DNA of 64,000 nucleotides from Catellatospora tritici (GTDB lineage: Bacteria > Actinomycetota > Actinomycetes > Mycobacteriales > Micromonosporaceae). The DNA is taken from assembly GCF_019083965.1 (NCBI RefSeq), contig NZ_JAHRCY010000034.1, forward strand, positions 1 through 64,000, given 5' to 3'. Positions 50,142 through 58,672 of this stretch are shown here, one piece after another (the stretch's first letter is position 1; each line of letters opens with the position of its first letter). Both the position numbers and the translations under genes were made by a program. The notes beneath the pieces were generated by a model, which saw only the letters and a list, made by a program, of their open reading frames with translations, was not told the origin of the DNA and made no database searches.

Positions 50142-50801
50142 TCAGCGGCGGGCGCGGGGGCGGCGCGCCACCAGGTATCCCCCGGCGGCGACCACGAGCA
50201 AGCCCGCGATCAGCCAGTACGGCCACGAGGTCCCGCCGCTGTCCGGCGCCGCCGCCGACGCCCCGGTCGGCGCGGCCGCCGCGCTCGGGCCGGACTGGCC
50301 CAGCAGGGTCGGGTCGGGCTGGTTGGTCGGCGGCTGCCAGTCGGACGGGGCCGCCGAGACCGGTCCCTGGTAGTCGAAGCGGATCTCCCCGGACACCTTG
50401 TCGCCGTCGGAGGCGAGGCTGATGAACTTGATCGTGTACACGCCCTGCTGGGGCCAGTGCGACACCGGCACCACGGTCGGGAACCCGGTGCGGTACTCCT
50501 GCGGCTCCCACTTGCCGTCGCGCAGGGTCAGTTCCGTCACCGGCTTGTCGAGCGGCTTGGGCTCGCCGCCGGACCAGCCGTGGTCGACGCGGGTGCCGTC
50601 GGGCGCGGTCACCGAGAAGAATGCGTTGGAGGCCGCCCGCTCGGTGAAGTAGAGGGTGACCCGGTCACGGGCATCGGTGACCGTGGTCTTGTCGGCCGGG
50701 TCGGAGAAGGCGAGCTGACCGTGCGCGCGGGCGGGGGACGGCAGCGCGATGGCCAGCGCCGTGGCCAGAGCCACGACGGCGATCTTACGAAACATGCCCA
50801 T
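50142..50801 (-). CDS. Exported CopC-domain protein with C-terminal membrane anchor
   Basis: 219 residues. Signal peptide of about 26 residues (IAVVALATALAIALPSPARA) cleaved before HGQLAFSDPADK, leaving an N-terminal His that binds Cu(II) in CopC proteins. The beta-sandwich continues to about 140 (VTLYFTERAASNAFFSVTAPD). A low-complexity stalk leads to a helix (WPYWLIAGLLVVAAGGYLV) and a basic tail. Likely copper handling at the cell surface; no CopD-like gene is adjacent. ATG 50795 is an alternative start. Confidence 0.85.
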   Translation of the reverse strand: MGMFRKIAVVALATALAIALPSPARAHGQLAFSDPADKTTVTDARDRVTLYFTERAASNAFFSVTAPDGTRVDHGWSGGEPKPLDKPVTELTLRDGKWEPQEYRTGFPTVVPVSHWPQQGVYTIKFISLASDGDKVSGEIRFDYQGPVSAAPSDWQPPTNQPDPTLLGQSGPSAAAAPTGASAAAPDSGGTSWPYWLIAGLLVVAAGGYLVARRPRARR

Positions 50802-50878
50802 GAAGCTAAGCCATCACGGCCGTACGTACCATCGGTTGCCGACGATGGCTGACAGACCGGCCCTTTACCATGCGAACC

Positions 50879-51910
50879 ATGTACTTCGTGTACCGGTCGC
50901 ACTACGAGGGACCGCTCAGCCGCCGGGTGCGCCGCCTGCCCGATGCGAGCGTGCTCGACTGGTTCCGCCGGTGCTGGGACACCGACAGCCCCACCGAACT
51001 GGTCGAACGGGAACTGGGCGGTCCGGTGTACGGCCTGGCGTCCATCTTCGAGGCCGCTCGGGCCCACGCGCTGCCCGCGCCGCGGACGTGGCGCGAGCTG
51101 TTCCAGCTACTGGACAAGTACCTCTACATCGAGGGCGACATGCCGCAGAGCCTGCAGTTCGACGGGCACGCGCTGCGGGTCAAGACCGACGATGACGAGG
51201 TCGACCTCGCGTACTTCCTCCTGGCCGACACGGCGTTGGCGGCCGCGCCGGACCGGTTCGCGTTCGTGCTGCGCGACCAGTGGCCGCTGCCGGGCGACGC
51301 GACCGGGTCGGGTGGCTTCGCCGCCACCGGCATACCGGTGCGGGTCGCCGCGCAGCCCGGGGACGGTCCGGGCACCGTGTACGCCGTCTTGCTCACCTTC
51401 CGCGACGGCTCCTCGTTCGAGTGCCCGCCACCGCTGGCCTTCCCCGGCGTACGCCTGCCCGGCTTCGCCGCGCACCTGCGCGAGCTGAGCCCGCCACTGA
51501 CGGGCTGGCCACCCGAACTGCTGGTGCTGCGCGCCCTGTCCGCCCCGGGCGAGGACGAGTTGGAGCCCGCGCTGCGGCGCTGCAACGAGTGGCCGGGCTT
51601 CGACCTCAACCGGCGCCCGTGGCCGCGCCTGCCCGACGAACACCGGGTGGCCCACCCCATGGCACTCGACCTCGCCACCCACGCGGGGCCGCTGACCGCC
51701 GGGCGCGAACCGGAGCTGTCCCTGCTGCGCACCGATCCGCACCTGGCCCAGCTGTCCATGCACGTGAGCGAGACGTTCGGGCACCAGCAGTGGTTCCTGT
51801 TCGACGACGTGTGGGCGGCCACCCACCCCGACCTGGCCGGTTCACTGCTGCGGTACGCCGCGCACTGGGACCCGCTGCACGAGTTCCGGCCCGAGGCTCA
51901 ACGTCCCTGA
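50879..51910 (+). CDS. Conserved hypothetical protein
   Basis: 343 residues from ATG 50879 (MYFVYRSHYEGPLSRRV); an ATG three codons earlier also fits. Soluble, no signal peptide or membrane helix. LDKYLYIEGDMPQSLQFDGH and LSMHVSETFGHQQWFLFDDV look like ordered conserved parts. I recognise no enzymatic motif. It converges with the Thg1-like gene across a strong terminator. Confidence 0.75.
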   Translation: MYFVYRSHYEGPLSRRVRRLPDASVLDWFRRCWDTDSPTELVERELGGPVYGLASIFEAARAHALPAPRTWRELFQLLDKYLYIEGDMPQSLQFDGHALRVKTDDDEVDLAYFLLADTALAAAPDRFAFVLRDQWPLPGDATGSGGFAATGIPVRVAAQPGDGPGTVYAVLLTFRDGSSFECPPPLAFPGVRLPGFAAHLRELSPPLTGWPPELLVLRALSAPGEDELEPALRRCNEWPGFDLNRRPWPRLPDEHRVAHPMALDLATHAGPLTAGREPELSLLRTDPHLAQLSMHVSETFGHQQWFLFDDVWAATHPDLAGSLLRYAAHWDPLHEFRPEAQRP

Positions 51911-51942
51911 CGCGGGCGGCCTGAGGCTCTGCCCAGGCTGAT

Positions 51943-51970
51943 GCGCCCGGTCCTGGTCAGGACCGGGCGC
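51943..51970. terminator. Bidirectional terminator
   Basis: GCGCCCGGTCCTG (51943-51955) is fully complementary to 51958-51970, leaving a minimal loop; it separates the two convergent genes. Confidence 0.9.
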
Positions 51971-51984
51971 GCGGGTGGGCACGG

Positions 51985-52740
51985 TCAGAGCGACGTGGTG
52001 GCGACCTTCTCGACCAGGCTGCGGTAGGCGTCCTTCATCGGCAGCTCGCGCTCGACCGTGATACGCCGCCGCTGCGCGGTGACCTCGACGCCGCAGACGG
52101 GGTCGAAGCCGGGACAGTCGTGGAGCTCCCACCACAGCCCGATGCCACGGCGCTGCCAGGCGGGCAGTTCGTTGAAGTTGATCCCGTGGCGGAACAGCAG
52201 CTCGTTCTTGTCCGCCGTGCCGGCGCCGGCGAGGGCGCGGGTAGCCTGCTGACGGGTCTGACCGGCGTTACGCAGCGTCCAGTAGCACCAGCCGTTCAAC
52301 GCGCAACGGGTGGCATCGGTCTGCCGCCAGGAGAAGTAGTCGACCACGTCGCCGACGGTGACACCCAGCCAGAGCCGGGAGTCGAAGTGGGCGGGCTCGC
52401 CGACGGCCTGGGTGAACACCGCGCTGGCGATACCGGCCGAGATCGAGACGAGCTTCTCCACGCTGCGGCCGAACAGGTCGAACCCCGGTGGCAGGAGCAG
52501 GGAGATCTCGTCGCTCTCGGTGTAGGCGTACCTGGCGCCCAGGTCGACCATCAGGGCCTGGGCCGTGGTGACCATCAGGTCGGAGAAGCGCGGGTCGAAC
52601 GGCTTGTCGAAACGCTGCTCGGTGAAACCGGAGAAGCTTCTCCCGTCCAGCCGCAGCACCGTCCAGGCACCGGGCAGCACGGTGAGCGAGTGGAAGTACT
52701 CGCGTGCCCGCTGGGCTGCCTCGAACTCGTCGGCGTCCAC
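51985..52740 (-). CDS. Thg1-like tRNA nucleotidyltransferase (3'-5' polymerase family)
   Basis: 251 residues from GTG 52740, with GGAGG 9 nt upstream. Family motifs: WTVLRLDGRSFSGFT (metal-binding Asp), YTESDEISLLL (second catalytic acidic pair), SVFTQ/FDSRLW palm strands, and GWCYWTLRNAGQTRQQATRAL with LLFRHGINFNELPAWQRRG in the C-terminal part. Thg1-like proteins add nucleotides to the 5' end of RNA, against the usual direction, and bacterial ones can repair truncated tRNAs. The upstream gene, a P-loop kinase, ends 4 bp before this start, so they form one unit. Confidence 0.9.
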   Translation of the reverse strand: MDADEFEAAQRAREYFHSLTVLPGAWTVLRLDGRSFSGFTEQRFDKPFDPRFSDLMVTTAQALMVDLGARYAYTESDEISLLLPPGFDLFGRSVEKLVSISAGIASAVFTQAVGEPAHFDSRLWLGVTVGDVVDYFSWRQTDATRCALNGWCYWTLRNAGQTRQQATRALAGAGTADKNELLFRHGINFNELPAWQRRGIGLWWELHDCPGFDPVCGVEVTAQRRRITVERELPMKDAYRSLVEKVATTSL

Positions 52741-52744
52741 CGGT

Positions 52745-53212
52745 TCAGTCCTCCTCGATGGGGTCGACCAGGAACCCGCCGACGCCGTCGAACCTGACCG
52801 CGAACAGGCCATCGAACCCGTCGGCCAGGCGTGGTCGGCGCAGGCGCTTGAAGGTCGTGTACATCCCGACGTCCGGCACCCGGGTCCGGTCGTCACGGGC
52901 GGCGTTGCGGGCGAGCGACGCCTCCCGGTCGAGCGGGAACCAGTAGCCGACGACTGCTGCTCCATGCTCGCGCGCGGCCCCGATCAGCGGATGCCACTCC
53001 TGCGCGGACGGGTTGGTGTTGTCCACCACGACGCTTCGCCCCTGCGCGAGCGCCTCGCCGATCAGCCGCAGCTGCCTACGCTGCCGGTTGCGGGCGTTCG
53101 GGAAGGCGTCCTTGCTGACCACCGTGTGGCTGTCGGCCAGTCGCAGTCGGCAGAACGTGCTCTTGCCGGACGCCTGGGCCCCTACCAGGATGGCCAACCG
53201 GAGCTCCGACAC
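52745..53212 (-). CDS. P-loop polynucleotide-kinase-like protein paired with Thg1
   Basis: 155 residues from GTG 53212. Walker A GAQASGKSTF at about 12-20, Walker B-like VVVDNTNPS, and a lid arginine-rich segment (LARNAARDDRTRVP). Size and motifs match the kinase domain of T4 Pnk-type enzymes, which phosphorylate 5'-OH ends of nucleic acids, but zeta-toxin or other small P-loop kinases look alike. Four bp upstream of the Thg1-like gene; the pair suggests 5'-end RNA repair. Confidence 0.8.
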   Translation of the reverse strand: MSELRLAILVGAQASGKSTFCRLRLADSHTVVSKDAFPNARNRQRRQLRLIGEALAQGRSVVVDNTNPSAQEWHPLIGAAREHGAAVVGYWFPLDREASLARNAARDDRTRVPDVGMYTTFKRLRRPRLADGFDGLFAVRFDGVGGFLVDPIEED

Positions 53213-53292
53213 GCCGGACAGTGTGCCCGATCGTCATGCCCACGACCAGTGGGTATCGCCACGGCCTCGACCGCGTGGCCGGGGTCGACCGG

Positions 53293-53901
53293 TCACCGCA
53301 CCGCGGGTAGGACCAGGTCGAGGGTGCGGGCCCACTGGCGCAGGACGCGGTGGCGGCGGGCGGTGTCGTCGTGCAGCAGCTCGGCCAGGCCCAGGCCGCG
53401 CGCCAGGTCGAGGGTCGCCTGCACCGTCTCGCGGGTGCCGGGCTGCTTCTCATCGACACGCAGCAGCTCCACCGCCATCCGGTGCGCGACCCGCCCCAGC
53501 TCGGCCTCCAGCGGCCGCATCCGCTCGCGCAGCCCCTCGTCGGCGGCGGCCGCCACCCACAGGTGCAGCGCCGCCCGGAACACCGGCCCCCGGTACAGCC
53601 CGACCAGCACGCCCAGCACCTGCTCGGTGCGTCGCGGCCCGGTTCGCAGCTCGTCGGCCAGGTCGCCGATCTCGGCGGCACGCACCTCGCTCATGTGCTC
53701 GATCAGCCCCGCGACCAGGTCCTCCCGCGTCGGGAAGTGGTGCTGGGCCGCGCCGCGCGACACCCCGGCCCGCTCGGCGACGACCGCGACGGTCGCCCCG
53801 GACCAGCCGAGCTCGGCCATGCACTGCACGGCCGCCGACAGCAGCCGCTGCCGGGTGGCGCGGCTGCGGTCCTGGCGGGGTTCGCGGGAGATCGTCGGCA
53901 C
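53293..53901 (-). CDS. TetR-family regulator of the acyl-CoA operon
   Basis: 202 residues. Helix-turn-helix VAVVAERAGVSRGAAQHHFP; the ligand domain follows. It is the last gene in line with the acyl-CoA dehydrogenase gene (46 bp upstream) and has its own inverted repeat just before the start (53918-53934). It probably controls the operon with an acyl-CoA as ligand, as such regulators often do. Confidence 0.88.
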   Translation of the reverse strand: MPTISREPRQDRSRATRQRLLSAAVQCMAELGWSGATVAVVAERAGVSRGAAQHHFPTREDLVAGLIEHMSEVRAAEIGDLADELRTGPRRTEQVLGVLVGLYRGPVFRAALHLWVAAAADEGLRERMRPLEAELGRVAHRMAVELLRVDEKQPGTRETVQATLDLARGLGLAELLHDDTARRHRVLRQWARTLDLVLPAVR

Positions 53902-53917
53902 GGCGGTCAGGCTACCC

Positions 53918-53934
53918 AGAACACGGACGGTTCT
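53918..53934. promoter_or_regulatory. Inverted repeat upstream of the TetR gene
   Basis: AGAAC-N7-GTTCT lies 17 bp before the TetR start, in the gap after the acyl-CoA dehydrogenase gene. It may be an autoregulatory operator and point to an internal promoter. Confidence 0.4.
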
Positions 53935-53947
53935 CGTATCGAGGCCG

Positions 53948-55105
53948 TCAGTAGGACCGGGGCAGGCCGAGGCTGTGCTGCGCCACGAAGTTGAGGATCA
54001 TCTCCCGGCTGACCGGGGCGATGCGGCCGAGTCTGGCCGCGACCAGCAGTGTGGCCAGGCCGTACTCGGTGGACAGGCCGTTGCCGCCGTGGGTCTGTAC
54101 GGCCTGGTCGACCGACTTGACCACGGCCTCCCCGGCGGCGTACTTGGCCATGTTGGCGGCCTCCCCGGCGGCCTGGTCGTCGCCCGCGTCGTACCGGGTG
54201 GCGGCGTGGTGGGTCATCAGGCGGGCCAGCTCCACCTCGATGTGGCAGGCGGCGAGGGGGTGGCTGATCGCCTGGTGGGCGCCGATCGGGGTGCCCCACA
54301 CCGCCCGGGTGCGGGCGTAGTCGACGGCTTTGGCCAGGGCGTAGCGGGCGATGCCGAGCGCGAACGCCGAGGCCAGGATGCGTTCGGGGTTCAACCCGGC
54401 GAACAGCTGCATCAGCCCGGCGTCGGGGCTGCCGACCAGGGCGTCGCCGGGCAGGGCGAGGTCGTCGAGGAACAGGTCGAACTGCTTCTCCGGCGCCACC
54501 ACTTCGGTCGGGATCGGCGCGGCGGTGAAGCCGGGCGCGTCGGTGGGCACGACGAACAGCACCGGCTTGAGCCGCCCGGTGCGCTCGTCGGCGGTACGCG
54601 CGACCACCAGCACCGCCTCGGCCTCGTCGACACCGGAGATGTACGTCTTGCGGCCGGTCAGCCGCCACCCGTCCCCGTCCCGGGTCGCGGTGGTGGCGAG
54701 CTGGTGGGCGTTGGAGCCCGCGTCCGGTTCGGTGATCGCGAACGCGAACACGCGCGAGCCGTCGGCCAGCCCCGGCAGCCAGCGCCGCTTCTGCTCGTCG
54801 GTGCCGAACCGGGTGAGCACGGTGGCGCAGATGGCCGGGGACACGACCATGAGCAGCAGCGGGCAGCCCGCGGCGCCCAGCTCCTCGCAGACCGCGGCCA
54901 GGTCGCCGATGCCGCCGCCGCCACCGCCGTACTCGACGGGCACGTGGACGCCGAGGTAGCCGAGCCGCCCCGCCTCGCGCCACAGTTCGGTGGACTTGCC
55001 GCCGGTGCGGGCGTTGCGCAGGTAGTAGTCATGGCCGTACTTGGCGCCCAGTGCGCTCACGGCCTCGCGCAGGGCGCGGCGTTCGTCGGTCTCGGGCAGG
55101 GTCAT
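53948..55105 (-). CDS. Acyl-CoA dehydrogenase
   Basis: 385 residues. All three domains of the family are present: N-terminal helices (PVEYGGGGGGIGDLAAVCEEL), beta domain with FAITEPDAGSNAHQL (FAD/substrate contact) and C-terminal helices with RILASAFALGIARYALAKAV and THGGNGLSTEYGL. FAD-dependent alpha-beta oxidation of an acyl-CoA. ATG 55105 overlaps the carboxylase stop by 4 nt. With a biotin carboxylase pair in the same operon, a branched or isoprenoid-derived substrate (isovaleryl- or citronellyl-CoA type) fits. Confidence 0.92.
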   Translation of the reverse strand: MTLPETDERRALREAVSALGAKYGHDYYLRNARTGGKSTELWREAGRLGYLGVHVPVEYGGGGGGIGDLAAVCEELGAAGCPLLLMVVSPAICATVLTRFGTDEQKRRWLPGLADGSRVFAFAITEPDAGSNAHQLATTATRDGDGWRLTGRKTYISGVDEAEAVLVVARTADERTGRLKPVLFVVPTDAPGFTAAPIPTEVVAPEKQFDLFLDDLALPGDALVGSPDAGLMQLFAGLNPERILASAFALGIARYALAKAVDYARTRAVWGTPIGAHQAISHPLAACHIEVELARLMTHHAATRYDAGDDQAAGEAANMAKYAAGEAVVKSVDQAVQTHGGNGLSTEYGLATLLVAARLGRIAPVSREMILNFVAQHSLGLPRSY

Positions 55106-57069
55106 GACGGGTCCTCCGAGGCGGGGGCGGGGGTGACCACGGCGAGCACGGCACCGACGTCGACCTGACGGCCGATCTCGACGCGCAGGCTGGTGAGCAC
55201 ACCGTCGACGGGAGCGGTGATCTCGTGTTGCATCTTCATCGCCTCCAACCACAGCAGCGGCTGACCGGCGGCGACGGTGTCGCCCTCGGCGGCGGCGACG
55301 CGGATGACCGCGCCGGGCAGCGGGGCGACCAGGGAGCCGGGTTCGGTGGCGACGACGGGCTGCGGGAAGCGGTCGACTGGGGTCAGTGCGACCGGGCCGA
55401 GCGGCGACTCGACGCAGACGAGGTCGTCGTACGCGGTGACGGCGAAGGTGTGCCGCAGCGTCCCGACCAGCAGTTCCACCCGCTCGGTGGTGACCAGCCC
55501 GACAGTGAGGCCGGGCTCGTCCACGACGGTGGTGCCGGTGCGGCCCGTGCGGTAGGCGACCTCGACGCGGCCGTACGGGCCGTCGTAGGCGCGCGACTGC
55601 GGTGCCGAGCCGATGTTGCGCCAGCCACCGGGCAGTGTCCCGAGCACCCGCGCCTGCGCCCGGTCGGCGTGCGCGGCGGCCAGCGCGGCCGCGATCGCCG
55701 ACAGCCGCACGGCCCGGTCGGCGGCCAGCGGCCGCGCCAGCTCGGCCAGGTCGTGGGTGGACAGGAACGACGTGTCGACGTCCCCGGCCCGGAAGGCGGG
55801 ATGGCGCAGCAGCCGGACCAGCAGGTCCCGGTTGGTGACCAGGCCGTGGACGCGCGCGGCCGCGACCGCCGAGGCGAGGGTACGGGCGGCGGCCTCCCGC
55901 GTCGGCCCCCAGGCGATCACCTTGGCCAGCATCGGGTCGTAGTGTGTCCCGACGGCGTCCCCGGCGGTCACGCCGCTGTCCAGCCGCAGGCCGCGCACCG
56001 GCGTGAACTCGGCGGCCACGCCCGGCACGGTGAACTTGCGCAGCCGCCCGGTCTGCGGCCGCCAGTCGTGCGCCGGGTCCTCGGCGTACAGCCTGACCTC
56101 GATGGCGTGCCCGCGCACCGGCGGCGGCACCGGGTCCAGCGCGGCGCCCTCGGCGACCGACAGCTGCAGGTCGACCAGGTCCACGCCGGTGACCGCCTCG
56201 GTCACCGGATGCTCGACCTGCAGCCGGGTGTTCATCTCCAGGAAGTGGAAGCCGTCCGGCCCGGCCAGGAACTCGACCGTGCCCGCGCCGGTGTACCCGA
56301 TCGCGCGGGCGGCCGCGGCGGCCGCCTCGGCCAGCCGTTCCCGGACGGCGTCGGCCAGGCCCGGCGCGGGCGCCTCCTCGACGATCTTCTGGTGGCGGCG
56401 CTGGATCGAGCAGTCCCGCTCCCCCAGCGTCCACACGGTACCGTGCGCGTCGGCGAGCACCTGCACCTCGAGGTGCCGCCCGGTGGCCAGGTACGGCTCG
56501 CAGAACACGGTCGGGTCGCCGAACGCCGCCGCGGCTTCGGTCCGGGCCGCCTCGACCTGCACGGGCAGCTCAGCCAGCGTTCGGACCACGCGCATGCCCC
56601 GGCCGCCGCCGCCTGCCGACGCCTTGACCAGCACCGGCAGGTCGGCTTCGGTGATCGCGGCGGGGTCGAGTTCGGGCAGCACGGGCACCCCGGCGGCGCC
56701 CATGAGTTTCTTGGCCGCGACCTTGGACCCCATCGCCTCGATCGCGGCCGGAGGTGGCCCTACCCAGGTCAGCCCGGCATCGAGCACCGCCTGCGCAAAC
56801 GCGGCATTCTCGGACAGGAACCCATAGCCGGGGTGGACGGCATCGGCCCCGGCGGCCAGCGCCGCCGCGACGATCAGATCCACCCGCAGATAAGTGTCGG
56901 CGGGTGCGGCACCGGGCAGGCGTACGGCGAGGTCGGCCTCGCGGGCGTGTGGGGCGTTCGCGTCGGGGTCGGCGTAGACCGCGACGGTGGCGATGCCCCG
57001 GTCGCGGCAGGTGCGCATGATCCGGCGGGCGATCTCGCCCCGGTTGGCCACCAGCAGTCGAGTGATCAT
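55102..57069 (-). CDS. Acyl-CoA carboxylase alpha subunit: biotin carboxylase plus biotin carrier
   Basis: 655 residues. Biotin carboxylase (about 1-445): LLVANRGEIARRI, HPGYGFLSENAAFA, KASAGGGGRGM (ATP loop), FLEMNTRLQVEHPVTE. A linking domain follows and then a biotin carrier domain with the biotinylated Lys in LEAMKMQHEI about 40 residues from the end. With the carboxyltransferase encoded just upstream (4-bp gap) it forms a methylcrotonyl-, geranyl- or propionyl-CoA carboxylase-type complex. Confidence 0.95.
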   Translation of the reverse strand: MITRLLVANRGEIARRIMRTCRDRGIATVAVYADPDANAPHAREADLAVRLPGAAPADTYLRVDLIVAAALAAGADAVHPGYGFLSENAAFAQAVLDAGLTWVGPPPAAIEAMGSKVAAKKLMGAAGVPVLPELDPAAITEADLPVLVKASAGGGGRGMRVVRTLAELPVQVEAARTEAAAAFGDPTVFCEPYLATGRHLEVQVLADAHGTVWTLGERDCSIQRRHQKIVEEAPAPGLADAVRERLAEAAAAAARAIGYTGAGTVEFLAGPDGFHFLEMNTRLQVEHPVTEAVTGVDLVDLQLSVAEGAALDPVPPPVRGHAIEVRLYAEDPAHDWRPQTGRLRKFTVPGVAAEFTPVRGLRLDSGVTAGDAVGTHYDPMLAKVIAWGPTREAAARTLASAVAAARVHGLVTNRDLLVRLLRHPAFRAGDVDTSFLSTHDLAELARPLAADRAVRLSAIAAALAAAHADRAQARVLGTLPGGWRNIGSAPQSRAYDGPYGRVEVAYRTGRTGTTVVDEPGLTVGLVTTERVELLVGTLRHTFAVTAYDDLVCVESPLGPVALTPVDRFPQPVVATEPGSLVAPLPGAVIRVAAAEGDTVAAGQPLLWLEAMKMQHEITAPVDGVLTSLRVEIGRQVDVGAVLAVVTPAPASEDPS

Positions 57070-57073
57070 CTGT

Positions 57074-58672
57074 TCACACCCGGAAAACGCCGTAGGGACC
57101 GGGGCCGGGGTCGGGCGCGTTCTGCACCGCCGAAAGGCACAGCCCCAGCACGGTACGGGTGTCGCGCGGGTCGATGACCCCGTCGTCGTAGAGCAGCCCG
57201 GACAGCACCATCGGCAGCGACTCCGCCTCGATCTGGTTCTCCACCATGGTCCGCACCACCAGGTCGGCGTCCTCGTCGTACGGCCGTCCCGCCGCGGCGG
57301 CCGCCTGGCGGGCGACGATCGACATGGTGCCCGCGAGCTGCGCCGCGCCCATCACCGCCGACTTCGCCGACGGCCACGCGAACAGGAACCGGGGGTCGTA
57401 CGCTCGTCCGCACATGCCGTAGTGCCCGGCCCCGTACGACGCTCCGATCAGCAGCGAGATGTGCGGGACGGTGCTGTTGGACACCGCGTTGATCATCATC
57501 GCACCGTGCTTGATGATGCCCCCCTGCTCGTAGTCGGTGCCGACCATGTAGCCGGTCGTGTTGTGCAGGAACAGCAGCGGCACCCGGCTGACGTTGGCGA
57601 GCTGGATGAACTGGGCGGCCTTCTGTGATTCCTGGCTGAACAGCACGCCCCGTGCGTTGGCCAGCACGCCGACGGGATACCCGTGCACGCTGGTCCAGCC
57701 GGTGACCAGGCTCGGGCCGTAGTCGGGTTTGAACTCGTCGAACCGCGAGCCGTCGGCGAACCGGGCGATCACCTCGCGCGGATCGAACGGGCGGCGCAGG
57801 TCCGGCGGCACGATGCCGAGCAGTTCCTCAGGGTCGTGGCGGGGTTCGTCGGGCGGCAGGCTCGGCGGGCTGCCGAGCTTGCGCCAGCGCAGGTTCGCCA
57901 CGATGCGCCGCCCGATCCCGATCGCCTCGACCTCGTCGGCGGCGAGGTAGTCGGCCAGGCCGGAGACCCGGGCGTGCATCTGCGCGCCACCCAGCGACTC
58001 GTCGTCGGCGTCCTCGCCGGTGGCCATCTTCACCAGCGGCGGTCCGGCCAGGAACACCTTGGACCGCTCGCGGATCATGACGACGTGGTCACTCATGCCG
58101 GGCACGTACGCCCCGCCCGCGGTGGAGTTGCCGAAGACCACGGTCACCGTGGGGATCCCGGCGGCCGACAGCCGGGTCAGGTCGCGGAACACCTGCCCGC
58201 CCGGGATGAAGATCTCCTTCTGGTGCTGCAGGTCGGCGCCGCCGGACTCGACCAGGTTGACCAGCGGCAGCCGGTTGACCCGGGCGATCTCCAGGGCGCG
58301 CAGGGTCTTGCGCAGCGACCACGGATTGGAGGCGCCGCCCCGCACGGTCGGGTCGTTGGCGACGATGACGCACTCGGTGCTCTCGACCACCCCGACGGCG
58401 GTGACGACACTGGCCCCGACCGGGTAGTCGGTGCCGTACGCGGCCAGGGTGGACAGCTCCAGCAGTGGCGACTCCCGGTCCACCAGCAGCTCGATCCGCT
58501 GGCGGGGCAGTAGCCTACCCCGCGCCCGATGCCGCTCGGTGTACTTCGGCCCGCCCCCGGCCAGCGCCTTGGCGTGTTCGACGTCGACCTCGGCGAGCCG
58601 GTCCAGCATCGCGGCCCGGTTCGCGGCGTACTCGGCCGACCCGGCGTCCAGACCCGTACGCAGCACGGTCAC
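57074..58672 (-). CDS. Acyl-CoA carboxylase beta subunit (carboxyltransferase)
   Basis: 532 residues from GTG 58672, which overlaps the upstream stop (GTGA) and has GGAGGAG at 7 nt. Two crotonase-like halves: LVNLVESGGADLQHQ, VVFGNSTAGGAYVPGMSDH, LGGAQMHARVSGLADYLA, then FLHNTTGYMVGTDYEQGGI and IGASYGAGHYGMCGRAY. These are closest in pattern to methylcrotonyl- and geranyl-CoA carboxylase beta chains. It transfers carboxybiotin CO2 to the acyl-CoA gamma carbon. Confidence 0.93.
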   Translation of the reverse strand: MTVLRTGLDAGSAEYAANRAAMLDRLAEVDVEHAKALAGGGPKYTERHRARGRLLPRQRIELLVDRESPLLELSTLAAYGTDYPVGASVVTAVGVVESTECVIVANDPTVRGGASNPWSLRKTLRALEIARVNRLPLVNLVESGGADLQHQKEIFIPGGQVFRDLTRLSAAGIPTVTVVFGNSTAGGAYVPGMSDHVVMIRERSKVFLAGPPLVKMATGEDADDESLGGAQMHARVSGLADYLAADEVEAIGIGRRIVANLRWRKLGSPPSLPPDEPRHDPEELLGIVPPDLRRPFDPREVIARFADGSRFDEFKPDYGPSLVTGWTSVHGYPVGVLANARGVLFSQESQKAAQFIQLANVSRVPLLFLHNTTGYMVGTDYEQGGIIKHGAMMINAVSNSTVPHISLLIGASYGAGHYGMCGRAYDPRFLFAWPSAKSAVMGAAQLAGTMSIVARQAAAAAGRPYDEDADLVVRTMVENQIEAESLPMVLSGLLYDDGVIDPRDTRTVLGLCLSAVQNAPDPGPGPYGVFRV

